NCBI GenBank assembly: GCA_016782355.1
Contig: JADHYP010000066.1
Coordinates: 1 to 7,570, forward strand
Direction: 5' to 3'
Length of the DNA: 7,570 nucleotides
DNA from: Candidatus Syntropharchaeum sp.
GTDB taxonomy: Archaea > Halobacteriota > Syntropharchaeia > Alkanophagales > Methanospirareceae
Shown here piece after piece: positions 1 through 6,132 of this stretch. The position numbers were made by a program, and so were the translations under genes. How positions within the stretch are numbered: position 1 is the stretch's first letter; the number at the start of each line of letters is the position of its first letter. The notes under the pieces are model-generated. The model was not told where the DNA came from, did not search any database, and saw only the letters and a program-made list of their open reading frames with translations.

Positions 1-1411
1 CAGGCGTAACCTCTGCGATTATGGGTAGCATCACACCGGAATCTCCCACTACCGCGAGTCCATTCACTTTGCCTATCTCAAACCCTTCAGTGGTGAACAA
101 TTTATAATCCTTCTTCTGCTCCAGATACTCATCAGCCACTTGCTGTTCCACGGATTTTGCCATCGCTTTTGCTTTTATCACATGCTCGCTCGTCGTATAT
201 TTGGCACCTTCACCGCGAGCAATATCCCCTGCCACACGCACCAATCCGCCGAGGTCCCGTAAAATGAGTGTAAAATGCCCTTTTCTGCCCGATCTTCTCC
301 TCGCTTCCCTTAATATCTCCTCTATTCCACTTCTATCGAAATGAGGAATCTTTTTGTCCTTCGCTACCTCCTGGGCAATGAACCTGATAAGCTTATTTCT
401 ATTCTCCTCGGTATCGTCCATCGTATCTTTCATGTATATTTCATATCCATAGCCCTTTACTCGAGAACGAAGAGCAGGATGCATACCGGCTACGGCATCC
501 AGATTGCCAGCAGCGATCATGACGAAATCACAAGGAACCGGGTCGGTTTTCACCATAGCTCCTGCACTTCTCTCCGATTGCCCCGTTATTGAATACTCCT
601 TCTCCTGCAATGCCGTGAGCAAGTTTTGCTGCGCCTCTATCCTCAACGTGTTTATCTCATCAATGAAAAGAACGCCTTTATGCGCCTTGTGGATAGCTCC
701 CGCTTCTACTCTATCGTGTGCTGGCGTCTCCAACCCGCCTGACTGGTAAGGGTCATGCCGGACGTCACCGAGCAAAGCGCCGGAATGCGCCCCTGTTGCA
801 TCCACGAACGGTGCAGTCTCACGTCCAGCGTTGGTAACAAGCAACTTCGGCATCATCGCCTCCTCCTTCGGCATCATCCATCTGAAGACTAAAAGCATAA
901 CGGCAGCGGCAATTATTGAATAAAAAATCATCTCAAATCTGTCCGTTTTTAATGCATAAATAAAACCCATGCCCATGATGAGGAAGAAAGTGAACATAAG
1001 AAACGTGCTTCGCATCTGAATGCGCTTTCTCACTTCTAACTTCTGTGCATCTACTATCTCTTTTCCTTTACCGCGAGGAACAATCCTTATCTTCGGGGTG
1101 TTTTTGTCCTCTGCATTCGGATACACCAAAAGATCCTGCAATTCCTCCTTTGGCAGCAATTCCGCCATGCTACGGGCAAGCATTGACTTCCCGGTGCCCG
1201 GCGTGCCTATCAGCATCACGTGTCTTCTCTGATTAGCCGCCTTCTTTATCACCTCCACGCCGCGTTCCTGCCCTATCACCTGGTCTATCAGCAACTTTGG
1301 AACTTTCACGTCCTCGGTTGTTTTCATTTCTGCACTTGCTAACAAATCGCTTTCCGTTCCTCCCCCTTCCTCCTCATTCTTATTGCTTGCCTTATTCGAT
1401 TCTGCCATCAT
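1..1411 (-). CDS. lonB: Archaeal membrane-anchored Lon protease (LonB), C-terminus cut by window edge
   Basis: ATP-dependent AAA+ protease that degrades damaged and regulatory proteins at the inner face of the archaeal membrane. The minus frame is open from the ATG pair at 1411/1408 to the window edge, about 470 codons. Counting from 1408, visible features are Walker A GTPGTGKS (67-74), two adjacent hydrophobic membrane segments (about 134-152 and 159-178) inserted in the AAA+ module as is typical of LonB, Walker B VLFIDE (245-250), a sensor-1-like AAGN and a PALRSR arginine region. The last residues (KVNGLAVVGDSGVMLPIIAEVTP region) are the start of the protease domain, so the catalytic Ser/Lys pair lies outside. 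Full LonB is usually about 620-700 aa. An in-frame TAA lies just upstream of the start. GAGG is 10 nt before 1411 and GGTG 4 nt before 1408, so either ATG could be used. It follows aspartate kinase on the same strand after 92 nt. Confidence 0.95.
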   Translation of the reverse strand, partial: MMAESNKASNKNEEEGGGTESDLLASAEMKTTEDVKVPKLLIDQVIGQERGVEVIKKAANQRRHVMLIGTPGTGKSMLARSMAELLPKEELQDLLVYPNAEDKNTPKIRIVPRGKGKEIVDAQKLEVRKRIQMRSTFLMFTFFLIMGMGFIYALKTDRFEMIFYSIIAAAVMLLVFRWMMPKEEAMMPKLLVTNAGRETAPFVDATGAHSGALLGDVRHDPYQSGGLETPAHDRVEAGAIHKAHKGVLFIDEINTLRIEAQQNLLTALQEKEYSITGQSERSAGAMVKTDPVPCDFVMIAAGNLDAVAGMHPALRSRVKGYGYEIYMKDTMDDTEENRNKLIRFIAQEVAKDKKIPHFDRSGIEEILREARRRSGRKGHFTLILRDLGGLVRVAGDIARGEGAKYTTSEHVIKAKAMAKSVEQQVADEYLEQKKDYKLFTTEGFEIGKVNGLAVVGDSGVMLPIIAEVTP

Positions 1412-1463
1412 CCACCACTTCCCTCTTTTTTACGCCTTATCATTAAATTCAATGTCCGCATAA

Positions 1464-1490
1464 GATAAATAGGTTATGTTCTTTAAAACT
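1464..1490 (-). promoter_or_regulatory. Possible lonB promoter (TATA-like)
   Basis: The 92-nt gap between the aspartate kinase stop and lonB contains AT-rich TATA-like sequence on the minus strand (CTATTTATC around 1464-1472 and TTTTAAAG around 1483-1490). A start of transcription near 1440 would leave a short leader containing the lonB SD. This is weak positional evidence; lonB could also be read through from the kinase gene. Confidence 0.3.
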
Positions 1491-1503
1491 TTACTTTAAT
1501 GCT

Positions 1504-2931
1504 TCACATCCCCATTTCAAACACGTCGTGTATTGCCTGTGCAGCCTTATACGCATCTTCCTTTTTTACCACAAAAGAGATATTAAACTCAGAACTGCCC
1601 TGAGAGATCATTATCACGCTTATTCCTCCGTTACCGAGGGCGGAAAAGACTTTCCCTGCAACTCCCGGTGTTCCTGGCATACCAGCTCCAACGACACCCA
1701 TTGCGCAAACGTCACTATTGGACGTAAAATCCCGGACCACGCTGCCGCCAGCATTTATGCTTCGTATCGCATTAATAGCTCGTTCCAGGTGTGCACCATT
1801 TATAACGATGGATATGGTCCTTTCCGAGGAGCCCTGGCTTATCATTATGATGTCCACATTTTCAGTGGCTAAGACAGAGAATATACGTGCTGCGAGGTCA
1901 GATATGCTCCTTACGCCAGTTCCCGCGATATTGATGATGGAAGTGTTTTCGATGAGAGTAATGGCTTTAGCAGCCTTTTTTGTATGCTCCGGTTCCTTGC
2001 CAATAAGTGTGCCCTTGCCATCCGGCTTGAACAAATTCTTCACGCGAATCGGTGTTTTTTTCCACATCGCAGGCTCTATCGCACGCGGATGGAGGACGGA
2101 AGCACCGAAATAGGATAGTTCCATCGCCTCTACGTATGAAATGTAAGGTATCTTTCTTGCATCCTTTACTATCTTGGGGTCCGCACTCATTATCCCTTCG
2201 GTCTCTTTCCAGAGCCATACTTCGTCGGCATCTATCGCCGCTCCAATTATGGTAGCAGTATAGTCAGAACCGCCTCTACCCAGCGTTGTTATTATCCCTT
2301 TCTTCGTTTCACCGGTATATCCGCTAACGACGGGTATTTTATTATTGTCCAATAAAGGCATAATTCTCGCTCTTATCGTCTCTTCTGCGCCTCTCATTAA
2401 CTGTGCATTGCCATAGTCCTCGTTCGTTATTATCCCGGCGTCACCACCGGTAAGATGCACAGCGTCCATTCCTATTGATTGTAACGTGCCCGCCAATATA
2501 GGTGCTGCCAATCTTTCGCCGAACGAGACGATATAGTCGAGCGACCTCGCGGTCAATTCGCCTAAAAGCGATATTCCAATCAAAGCTTTCTCCATCTCTC
2601 CCACTCTTTCTCTTATCTCTTTCTTTACCACGTTCAACACATGCTCATCGCCTATCGCCTCTGACGCCGCTACTTCATGCTTCTTTTTTAATTCCTTCAC
2701 GAATTCTTTTGCCTTTTCCACGTTTCCTTCTTTTGCTACCCGTGCTGCGCTTTCGTGCAATATGTCAGTGACCTTAAAAATTGCAGAGGTCACCACGACC
2801 ATTTCGTTTCTCTCCTTCCCCTGCTCTTCTTCTTCTTCTTCTTCTTTGAACTTCTTTATCAAATCTGCCACTACCTTTATCTTCCCACCATCTGCAACTG
2901 CAGCTCCTCCGAACTTCATCACCAGTCTCAT
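1504..2931 (-). CDS. Aspartate kinase with two C-terminal ACT domains
   Basis: Phosphorylates L-aspartate with ATP, the first step toward lysine, threonine and methionine (and diaminopimelate-family products). Counting from the ATG at 2931 the protein is 475 aa, close to archaeal homologues of about 470 aa. Motifs are VMKFGG at the N-terminus (KFGG 6-9), FGERLAAP (137-144), GRGGSDY (218-224) in the nucleotide/aspartate site, and SADPK (249-253). Two ACT domains follow (about 332-377 and 412-456), each with an ISQGSSE motif, pointing to allosteric amino-acid control. An acidic run of seven Glu (30-36) from a GAA repeat sits in a loop after helix 1. The frame is open up to an ATG at 3033, but that codon lies upstream of the predicted promoter. 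A GTG at 2976 with a strong SD is a serious alternative start that would add 15 acidic residues. It is divergent from the thermosome gene. Confidence 0.95.
   Translation of the reverse strand: MRLVMKFGGAAVADGGKIKVVADLIKKFKEEEEEEEQGKERNEMVVVTSAIFKVTDILHESAARVAKEGNVEKAKEFVKELKKKHEVAASEAIGDEHVLNVVKKEIRERVGEMEKALIGISLLGELTARSLDYIVSFGERLAAPILAGTLQSIGMDAVHLTGGDAGIITNEDYGNAQLMRGAEETIRARIMPLLDNNKIPVVSGYTGETKKGIITTLGRGGSDYTATIIGAAIDADEVWLWKETEGIMSADPKIVKDARKIPYISYVEAMELSYFGASVLHPRAIEPAMWKKTPIRVKNLFKPDGKGTLIGKEPEHTKKAAKAITLIENTSIINIAGTGVRSISDLAARIFSVLATENVDIIMISQGSSERTISIVINGAHLERAINAIRSINAGGSVVRDFTSNSDVCAMGVVGAGMPGTPGVAGKVFSALGNGGISVIMISQGSSEFNISFVVKKEDAYKAAQAIHDVFEMGM
2827..2844. repeat. (TTC)6 trinucleotide repeat inside aspartate kinase
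   Basis: Six perfect TTC units on the plus strand read as consecutive GAA (Glu) codons in the kinase on the minus strand, extended by a GAG to make a seven-Glu run. The unit length is three, so changes in copy number would keep the frame. Confidence 0.9.
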
Positions 2932-3010
2932 ACTCTTCTCTTTCTCCTCCCCCTCTTCACTTACTTCACCTTCCACTTTTGCACCCCCAGCTTTAACAGT
3001 CAATTCCAAA

Positions 3011-3026
3011 ATATTTATATGAATAT
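3011..3026. promoter_or_regulatory. Near-palindromic TATA region of the divergent kinase/thermosome promoters
   Basis: The 16 bp ATATTTATATGAATAT match their own reverse complement at all but two symmetric positions. On the plus strand they offer a TTTATA box placing transcription start near 3042-3045, with the thermosome ATG at 3088. On the minus strand they offer ATATAAATAT, placing start near 2988-2991 ahead of the kinase. One element may therefore serve both directions. Positions of the start sites are inferred from the usual archaeal spacing of about 25-27 nt. Confidence 0.55.
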
Positions 3027-3087
3027 GTTTCAAAGTAGGTAGAAGAAGAGTATGATTAGTTAGTTAAAAAATGAGGGAGATATAAAA

Positions 3088-4731
3088 ATGGCAGGGCAGT
3101 TAGGTGGAATACCAATATTAGTGTTGAAGGAAGGAAGCGAGAGAACAAGAGGAAGAGAGGCGCAGAGCACGAACATAAATGCGGCGAAGGCAGTTGCTTC
3201 TGCCGTTCGCACTACTCTGGGACCAAAGGGAATGGATAAGATGCTTGTGGATGCCCTTGGTGACGTAGTGATAACAAATGACGGTGTGACGATTCTCAAG
3301 GAGATGGAGATAGAGAGCCCCGCGGCGAAGATGATGGTGGAAGTTGCGAAAACGGTGGACGAAGTTGCGGGTGACGGCACGACAACCGCGGTTGTAATAG
3401 GCGGAGAACTGCTAAAGAAGGCTGAGGATCTATTGGAGCAGGAATTGCACCCTTCAGTAATCTCATTGGGATATAGACTTGCGGCAGAAAGGGCGATAAA
3501 GGTGCTGGATGAAATTGCTACGGGTATAGATATAGAGGATGACGAGGAGTTGAAGAAAATAGCAAGAACCGCGATAACCGGAAAATTCGCGGAGGATTCT
3601 CGTGATTTCCTTGCGGAAATTGCAATAAAAGCGGTTAAGGCAATAACTGAAACGGGTCACGAAGGAAAAAGAGTGGTTGACACGGATAATATAAGCGTGG
3701 AGAAGAAAGTGGGCGGAAGAATAGGCGGGACTGAGTTAGTGCAGGGAATGGCGATAGACAAAGAAGTGGTGCATCCGGGGATGCCAAGGAAAGTAGAGGA
3801 TGCGAAAATAGCATTGATTAACGCAGCGCTGGAAGTGAAGAAGACAGAGACGAGTGCAGAAGTAAAGATAAGGACATCGGACCAGCTAAAGGGGTTCCTC
3901 GCGGAAGAGGAGAGGATGATGCGAAGAATAGCGGAGTGCATAAAAGAAAGTGGTGCGAATGTCGTGATATGCCAGAAGGGGATAGATGACCTCGTGCAGC
4001 ATTACCTTGCGAAGGATGGGGTTGTTGCGGTAAGAAGAGCGAAGAAAAGCGATATGGAGAAATTGGAAAAAGCAACCGGGGGTAAAATAGTGACTAACGT
4101 GGAAGAGCTGAGTAAAAGTGATTTGGGGCATGCAGGCTTAGTAGAGGAAAGGAAGATAGCAGGGGGCAAGATGTTGTTTATAGAAGAGTGCGAGAATCCG
4201 CATGCGTTATCCATTGTGATAAGAGGCGGGACGGAATACGTAGTAGATGAAGTTGAGCGCGCTTTACATGACATGCTTCGTGTAGTAGGCTGTATAATCG
4301 AGGATGGAAAAGCAGTTGCAGGTGGCGGAGCAGTGGAAACGGAATTGGCGCTGAGGGTAAGAGAATACAGTGCGTCGTTAAAAGGAAGAGAGCAGTTAGC
4401 GGTGGATAAATTCGCAGAGGCGATGGAAATAATACCCCGGACGTTGGCTGAAAATTCCGGACTCGACCCGATAGACAAGTTGGTGGAGTTGAAAGCTGCG
4501 CATGAGCGCGGTGAGAAGAATGCGGGTTTGGACGCTTATACCGGGAAAATCGTTGATATGTGGCAAGGGGGTGTGATAGAGCCGTTGAGGACAAAGCGAC
4601 AATCGGTGGAATCCGCAGTAGATGCTGCCGTGATGATACTCAGGATAGACGATGTAATCTCGTCAAAGAAGGGGGCACCACCGGCTGGGGGAGCACCGCC
4701 AGGTGGGATGGGTGGAATGCCACCGTATTAA
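3088..4731 (+). CDS. Thermosome subunit (group II chaperonin, Cpn60/TCP-1 family)
   Basis: Cytosolic ATP-driven protein-folding chaperonin that forms a double ring with a built-in lid. The 547-aa length is typical. Visible features are the [11 protein letters not shown] signature (42-52), NDGVTIL (64-70), GDGTTT (95-100) in the ATP pocket, a central apical domain with helical protrusion (roughly 210-370), ALHDMLRVV with the conserved Asp near 395 expected to act in ATP hydrolysis, and [10 protein letters not shown] (412-421). The C-terminal tail is Gly/Pro/Met-rich (GGMGGMPPY), a variant of the common GGM tail. The ATG at 3088 is preceded by a GGGAGAT SD-like stretch, and the N-terminus matches the family. 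A T-rich stretch directly after the stop probably ends the transcript. Numbering of isoforms (alpha, beta) cannot be assigned from one subunit. Confidence 0.97.
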   Translation: MAGQLGGIPILVLKEGSERTRGREAQSTNINAAKAVASAVRTTLGPKGMDKMLVDALGDVVITNDGVTILKEMEIESPAAKMMVEVAKTVDEVAGDGTTTAVVIGGELLKKAEDLLEQELHPSVISLGYRLAAERAIKVLDEIATGIDIEDDEELKKIARTAITGKFAEDSRDFLAEIAIKAVKAITETGHEGKRVVDTDNISVEKKVGGRIGGTELVQGMAIDKEVVHPGMPRKVEDAKIALINAALEVKKTETSAEVKIRTSDQLKGFLAEEERMMRRIAECIKESGANVVICQKGIDDLVQHYLAKDGVVAVRRAKKSDMEKLEKATGGKIVTNVEELSKSDLGHAGLVEERKIAGGKMLFIEECENPHALSIVIRGGTEYVVDEVERALHDMLRVVGCIIEDGKAVAGGGAVETELALRVREYSASLKGREQLAVDKFAEAMEIIPRTLAENSGLDPIDKLVELKAAHERGEKNAGLDAYTGKIVDMWQGGVIEPLRTKRQSVESAVDAAVMILRIDDVISSKKGAPPAGGAPPGGMGGMPPY

Positions 4732-4756
4732 TTTTTTTTATTTTTTCTTTTTGAAG
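4732..4756 (+). terminator. T-rich terminator of the thermosome gene
   Basis: Immediately after the TAA come runs of eight, six and five T separated by single A or C. Oligo-T tracts without a strong hairpin are the usual intrinsic terminators in archaea. Confidence 0.75.
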
Positions 4757-4776
4757 TCCAAATACTGCTCCTCCCA

Positions 4777-4812
4777 TCATAGCAACTCAACAAACTCTTC
4801 AACAGTCAACTT
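4777..4812 (-). pseudogene. Remnant of a hicA toxin gene (last ~10 codons)
   Basis: In the frame shifted relative to the solitary hicB-like gene, the minus strand reads K-LTVEEFVELL-stop. HicA proteins (YcfA/HicA family) characteristically end in a short helix of the form LS/T-xEEFxELL just before the stop; the other hicA in this window ends with LSKDDFIELLKK. The scrap overlaps the last codons of the HicB-like protein: HicB reads IEV-DC-stop where homologues end soon after IEV. This is what a deletion joining the tail of hicB to the tail of hicA would leave. The match is short, so it rests on position plus motif. Confidence 0.6.
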
Positions 4813-5005
4813 CTATCGCTTTTTCTTCGACCCCTTTCAGCACTCTCTGATTAATAACTTCCATACATCCCCGTATCGCATCTTTGATATTTTCCAATGC
4901 CTCTTCCATCGTGTCACCTTGAGAATGGCATCCCGGTAATGCCGGGCAGCTCACATTGTATCCCCCATCCTCTAAATCCTCTTTGATAATAACATTGAAT
5001 TTCAT
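4799..5005 (-). CDS. Solitary HicB-like antitoxin-family protein
   Basis: A 68-aa protein of the HicB-like fold (formerly UPF0150), which in type II toxin-antitoxin modules binds and inactivates the HicA mRNA interferase. Motifs are MKFNVIIKED (beta strand), the GGYNVSCPALPGC core, and GDTMEEALENIKDAIRG (helix). No DNA-binding HTH or RHH domain is visible in its short C-terminus, which ends IEVDC. The ATG is preceded by GGGTG with 7-nt spacing. No complete hicA lies beside it; instead a tail fragment of one overlaps its end, so it is probably an orphan antitoxin. It converges with the thermosome gene and lies downstream of hsp20, but has its own TATA-like box. Confidence 0.88.
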   Translation of the reverse strand: MKFNVIIKEDLEDGGYNVSCPALPGCHSQGDTMEEALENIKDAIRGCMEVINQRVLKGVEEKAIEVDC

Positions 5006-5012
5006 TTCTATA

Positions 5013-5047
5013 CACCCACTTAATAGATACTATTTTCAATATTTAAA
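5013..5047 (-). promoter_or_regulatory. Promoter and SD of the solitary hicB-like gene
   Basis: On the minus strand TTTAAATA (5040-5047) is a TATA-like box about 26 nt upstream of a predicted start near 5018. A GGGTG SD (5013-5017) then precedes the ATG at 5005 by 7 nt. The arrangement gives a leader of about a dozen bases. Confidence 0.5.
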
Positions 5048-5049
5048 AG

Positions 5050-5148
5050 TTATTTTATTAGGGCTACTACTGCTTTTGGTATAACTTTGAAACTCTTTGC
5101 CATCGGTTCAAAGTATTTTTTGTCTACTTCTTCTACCGCCTTCGCCAT
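5050..5148 (-). CDS. Possible small ORF (32 aa) downstream of hsp20
   Basis: Begins 13 nt after the hsp20 stop, on the same strand, so it could be cotranscribed and coupled. It starts MAKAVEEVDKKYFEP and ends KAVVALIK; the first half is charged and probably helical, and the end is basic and hydrophobic. The upstream GGGAAG is only a weak SD. The same frame stays open upstream into the hsp20 tail (back to TAA codons near 5208), so it may also be the residue of a longer gene. No family is recognised. Confidence 0.3.
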   Translation of the reverse strand: MAKAVEEVDKKYFEPMAKSFKVIPKAVVALIK

Positions 5149-5161
5149 GTCTTCCCTTCGC

Positions 5162-5806
5162 TCAATCCAACGATATAATGGTCTTCTTCTCCCCTTCTTT
5201 CTTTATTATCTTCACGCTGAGCACGCCGTTTGTATAAGTTGCCTTTGAGGATTCCGGTTTTACAGGCATGTCAAAGGGTATTTTCTTGAAGAACTTTCTG
5301 TCGTTTTCCGTTCTTATTTCCAGCGAGTCTTCGGTAGCGTGCAGTTTTATATCCTTCTTCTCGACACCGGGCAATTCCGCTACGACTTCGTAAGAATCCT
5401 TTTGCTCGATTACGTCTATCAACGGCTCACGTTCGCCTCCTGGAACCGGCTCTATTCTTTTGTATGAAGGTTTTATATTCCCGAACTCTTTTATCTCCGG
5501 CTCCTTCCCCGGCTCCTTTGTATAGGAGAACCCGTAGATGAAAGGACCATATCGTCTTACTTTTCCCTCCGGCGTCTCTTCCTCCGTTACAAAATCCTTG
5601 AACTCCTCCGGCAATTCCCCTTCCAATCGCTTCGTCATCTCTTCAAAGGGGTCTCTTAACCACTCTTCTATATCCTGTGGCTCTTTCCTCAGCCTTCTCG
5701 AAATTTCCTCCTCAAATGGCAATGGCACTCTTCTCGCCTCTTCGACCATCTGCTCCATATACTTTTCCATCAAATCAAATATCGAGGGTCGCTTTCTTCT
5801 TTCCAT
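5162..5806 (-). CDS. Hsp20 / alpha-crystallin family small heat-shock protein
   Basis: An ATP-independent holdase that binds unfolding proteins and hands them to ATP-driven chaperones such as the thermosome. At 214 aa it is longer than the usual 140-170 aa because of an acidic, helical N-terminal half. That half contains RRYGPFIYGFSYT and KEPEIKEFGN (about 84-110), a segment seen in an archaeal Hsp20 subgroup. The alpha-crystallin domain spans about 128-202, with AELPGV (143-148), a LEIRTEN strand and NGVLSVKI (193-200). The C-terminus ends TIISLD, with ISL in place of a classic IxI oligomerisation motif. The start is the only good ATG, and a TATA-like box lies about 26 nt ahead of it. A possible small ORF follows after 13 nt. 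Confidence 0.93.
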   Translation of the reverse strand: MERRKRPSIFDLMEKYMEQMVEEARRVPLPFEEEISRRLRKEPQDIEEWLRDPFEEMTKRLEGELPEEFKDFVTEEETPEGKVRRYGPFIYGFSYTKEPGKEPEIKEFGNIKPSYKRIEPVPGGEREPLIDVIEQKDSYEVVAELPGVEKKDIKLHATEDSLEIRTENDRKFFKKIPFDMPVKPESSKATYTNGVLSVKIIKKEGEKKTIISLD

Positions 5807-5827
5807 ATTTTATTGTTTTACTTCTCC

Positions 5828-5836
5828 GTATAAAAA
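5828..5836 (-). promoter_or_regulatory. TATA-like box of hsp20, predicting a leaderless transcript
   Basis: On the minus strand TTTTTATAC is centred about 26 nt upstream of the hsp20 ATG (5806). With usual archaeal spacing, transcription would begin at or within a few bases of the start codon, and no SD is visible between. Confidence 0.55.
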
Positions 5837-5936
5837 GTTTACACGTTTGTGGTGTGGAGGGTTGACTCGGATTGAACCCTTTTAGAAGCATTCGATTTCT
5901 TTCTTTATTTCACAAATGGAACTGTTATATCAAATA

Positions 5937-5955
5937 TTTTTCCATGTAGGAAAAA
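5937..5955. repeat. Inverted repeat upstream of the hicBA TATA box
   Basis: TTTTTCC-N5-GGAAAAA, a perfect 7-bp inverted repeat with a 5-nt spacer. It ends about ten bases before the TATA-like box at 5966, a position suited to a regulator binding site. Confidence 0.5.
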
Positions 5956-5965
5956 AATCAAAAAG

Positions 5966-5974
5966 CTTTTATAG
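5966..5974 (+). promoter_or_regulatory. TATA-like box of the hicBA cassette
   Basis: CTTTTATAG preceded by an A-rich stretch resembling a BRE. Usual spacing puts transcription start near 5994-5998, inside the downstream inverted repeat and just ahead of the GTG at 6004. Confidence 0.6.
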
Positions 5975-5980
5975 TCCCTA

Positions 5981-6001
5981 TGATAATACTAATTATTATC
6001 A
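5981..6001. promoter_or_regulatory. Candidate operator: perfect 8-bp inverted repeat over the predicted start site
   Basis: TGATAATA-N5-TATTATCA is a perfect inverted repeat directly downstream of the TATA-like box, covering the predicted transcription start. A dimeric repressor bound here would block initiation. Toxin-antitoxin operons are commonly autoregulated in this way, but neither HicB here shows an obvious DNA-binding domain, so the binder is unknown. Confidence 0.55.
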
Positions 6002-6003
6002 AC

Positions 6004-6120
6004 GTGGAAAGCATAAAAGATTCAATTAATGAAGAGACAAGGAAAATATTTAATATGCTTACGCTATTCAGAGCGTTAATAACCACTAAAGAAGAAATAC
6101 CAGAAATGATGTACGTTTAA
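6004..6120 (+). CDS. Possible small ORF (38 aa) heading the hicBA cassette
   Basis: GTG-initiated frame beginning MESIKDSINEETRKIF and ending EEIPEMMYV, stopping 12 nt before hicB. It starts about 6-10 nt after the predicted transcription start and lacks an SD, so it would be translated nearly leaderless. The residues suggest one amphipathic helix. The frame extends back to an ATG at 5980, but that lies only six bases after the TATA-like box. No family is recognised; it may be a leader peptide, a small regulator or the remnant of another gene. Confidence 0.35.
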   Translation: MESIKDSINEETRKIFNMLTLFRALITTKEEIPEMMYV

Positions 6121-6132
6121 AAGGGTGTTTCT

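Noticed and set aside
341..749. Plus-strand frames inside lonB
   Set aside because: The opposite strand has continuous LonB sequence with Walker A and B motifs; these frames have no independent support.
1528..2113. Long plus-strand frames across aspartate kinase
   Set aside because: They are antisense to a gene with clear catalytic and ACT motifs, lack recognisable domains and carry no promoter or SD.
3034..3085. Mini-ORF MREI (3071-3085) in the thermosome leader
   Set aside because: Four codons overlapping the SD region; more likely a chance ATG than a leader peptide.
3060..4602. Several minus-strand frames of 65-158 codons across the thermosome gene
   Set aside because: They are shadows of a strongly biased coding sequence; translations are Ser/Pro/Leu-rich with no motifs.
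5538..5885. Plus-strand frame of 115 codons across hsp20
   Set aside because: Antisense to the alpha-crystallin gene, Ser-rich and without an SD.
5980..6120. ATG at 5980 as start of the small ORF (46 aa)
   Set aside because: It lies six bases after the TATA-like box, upstream of the predicted transcription start, and its first codons come from the operator-like repeat.
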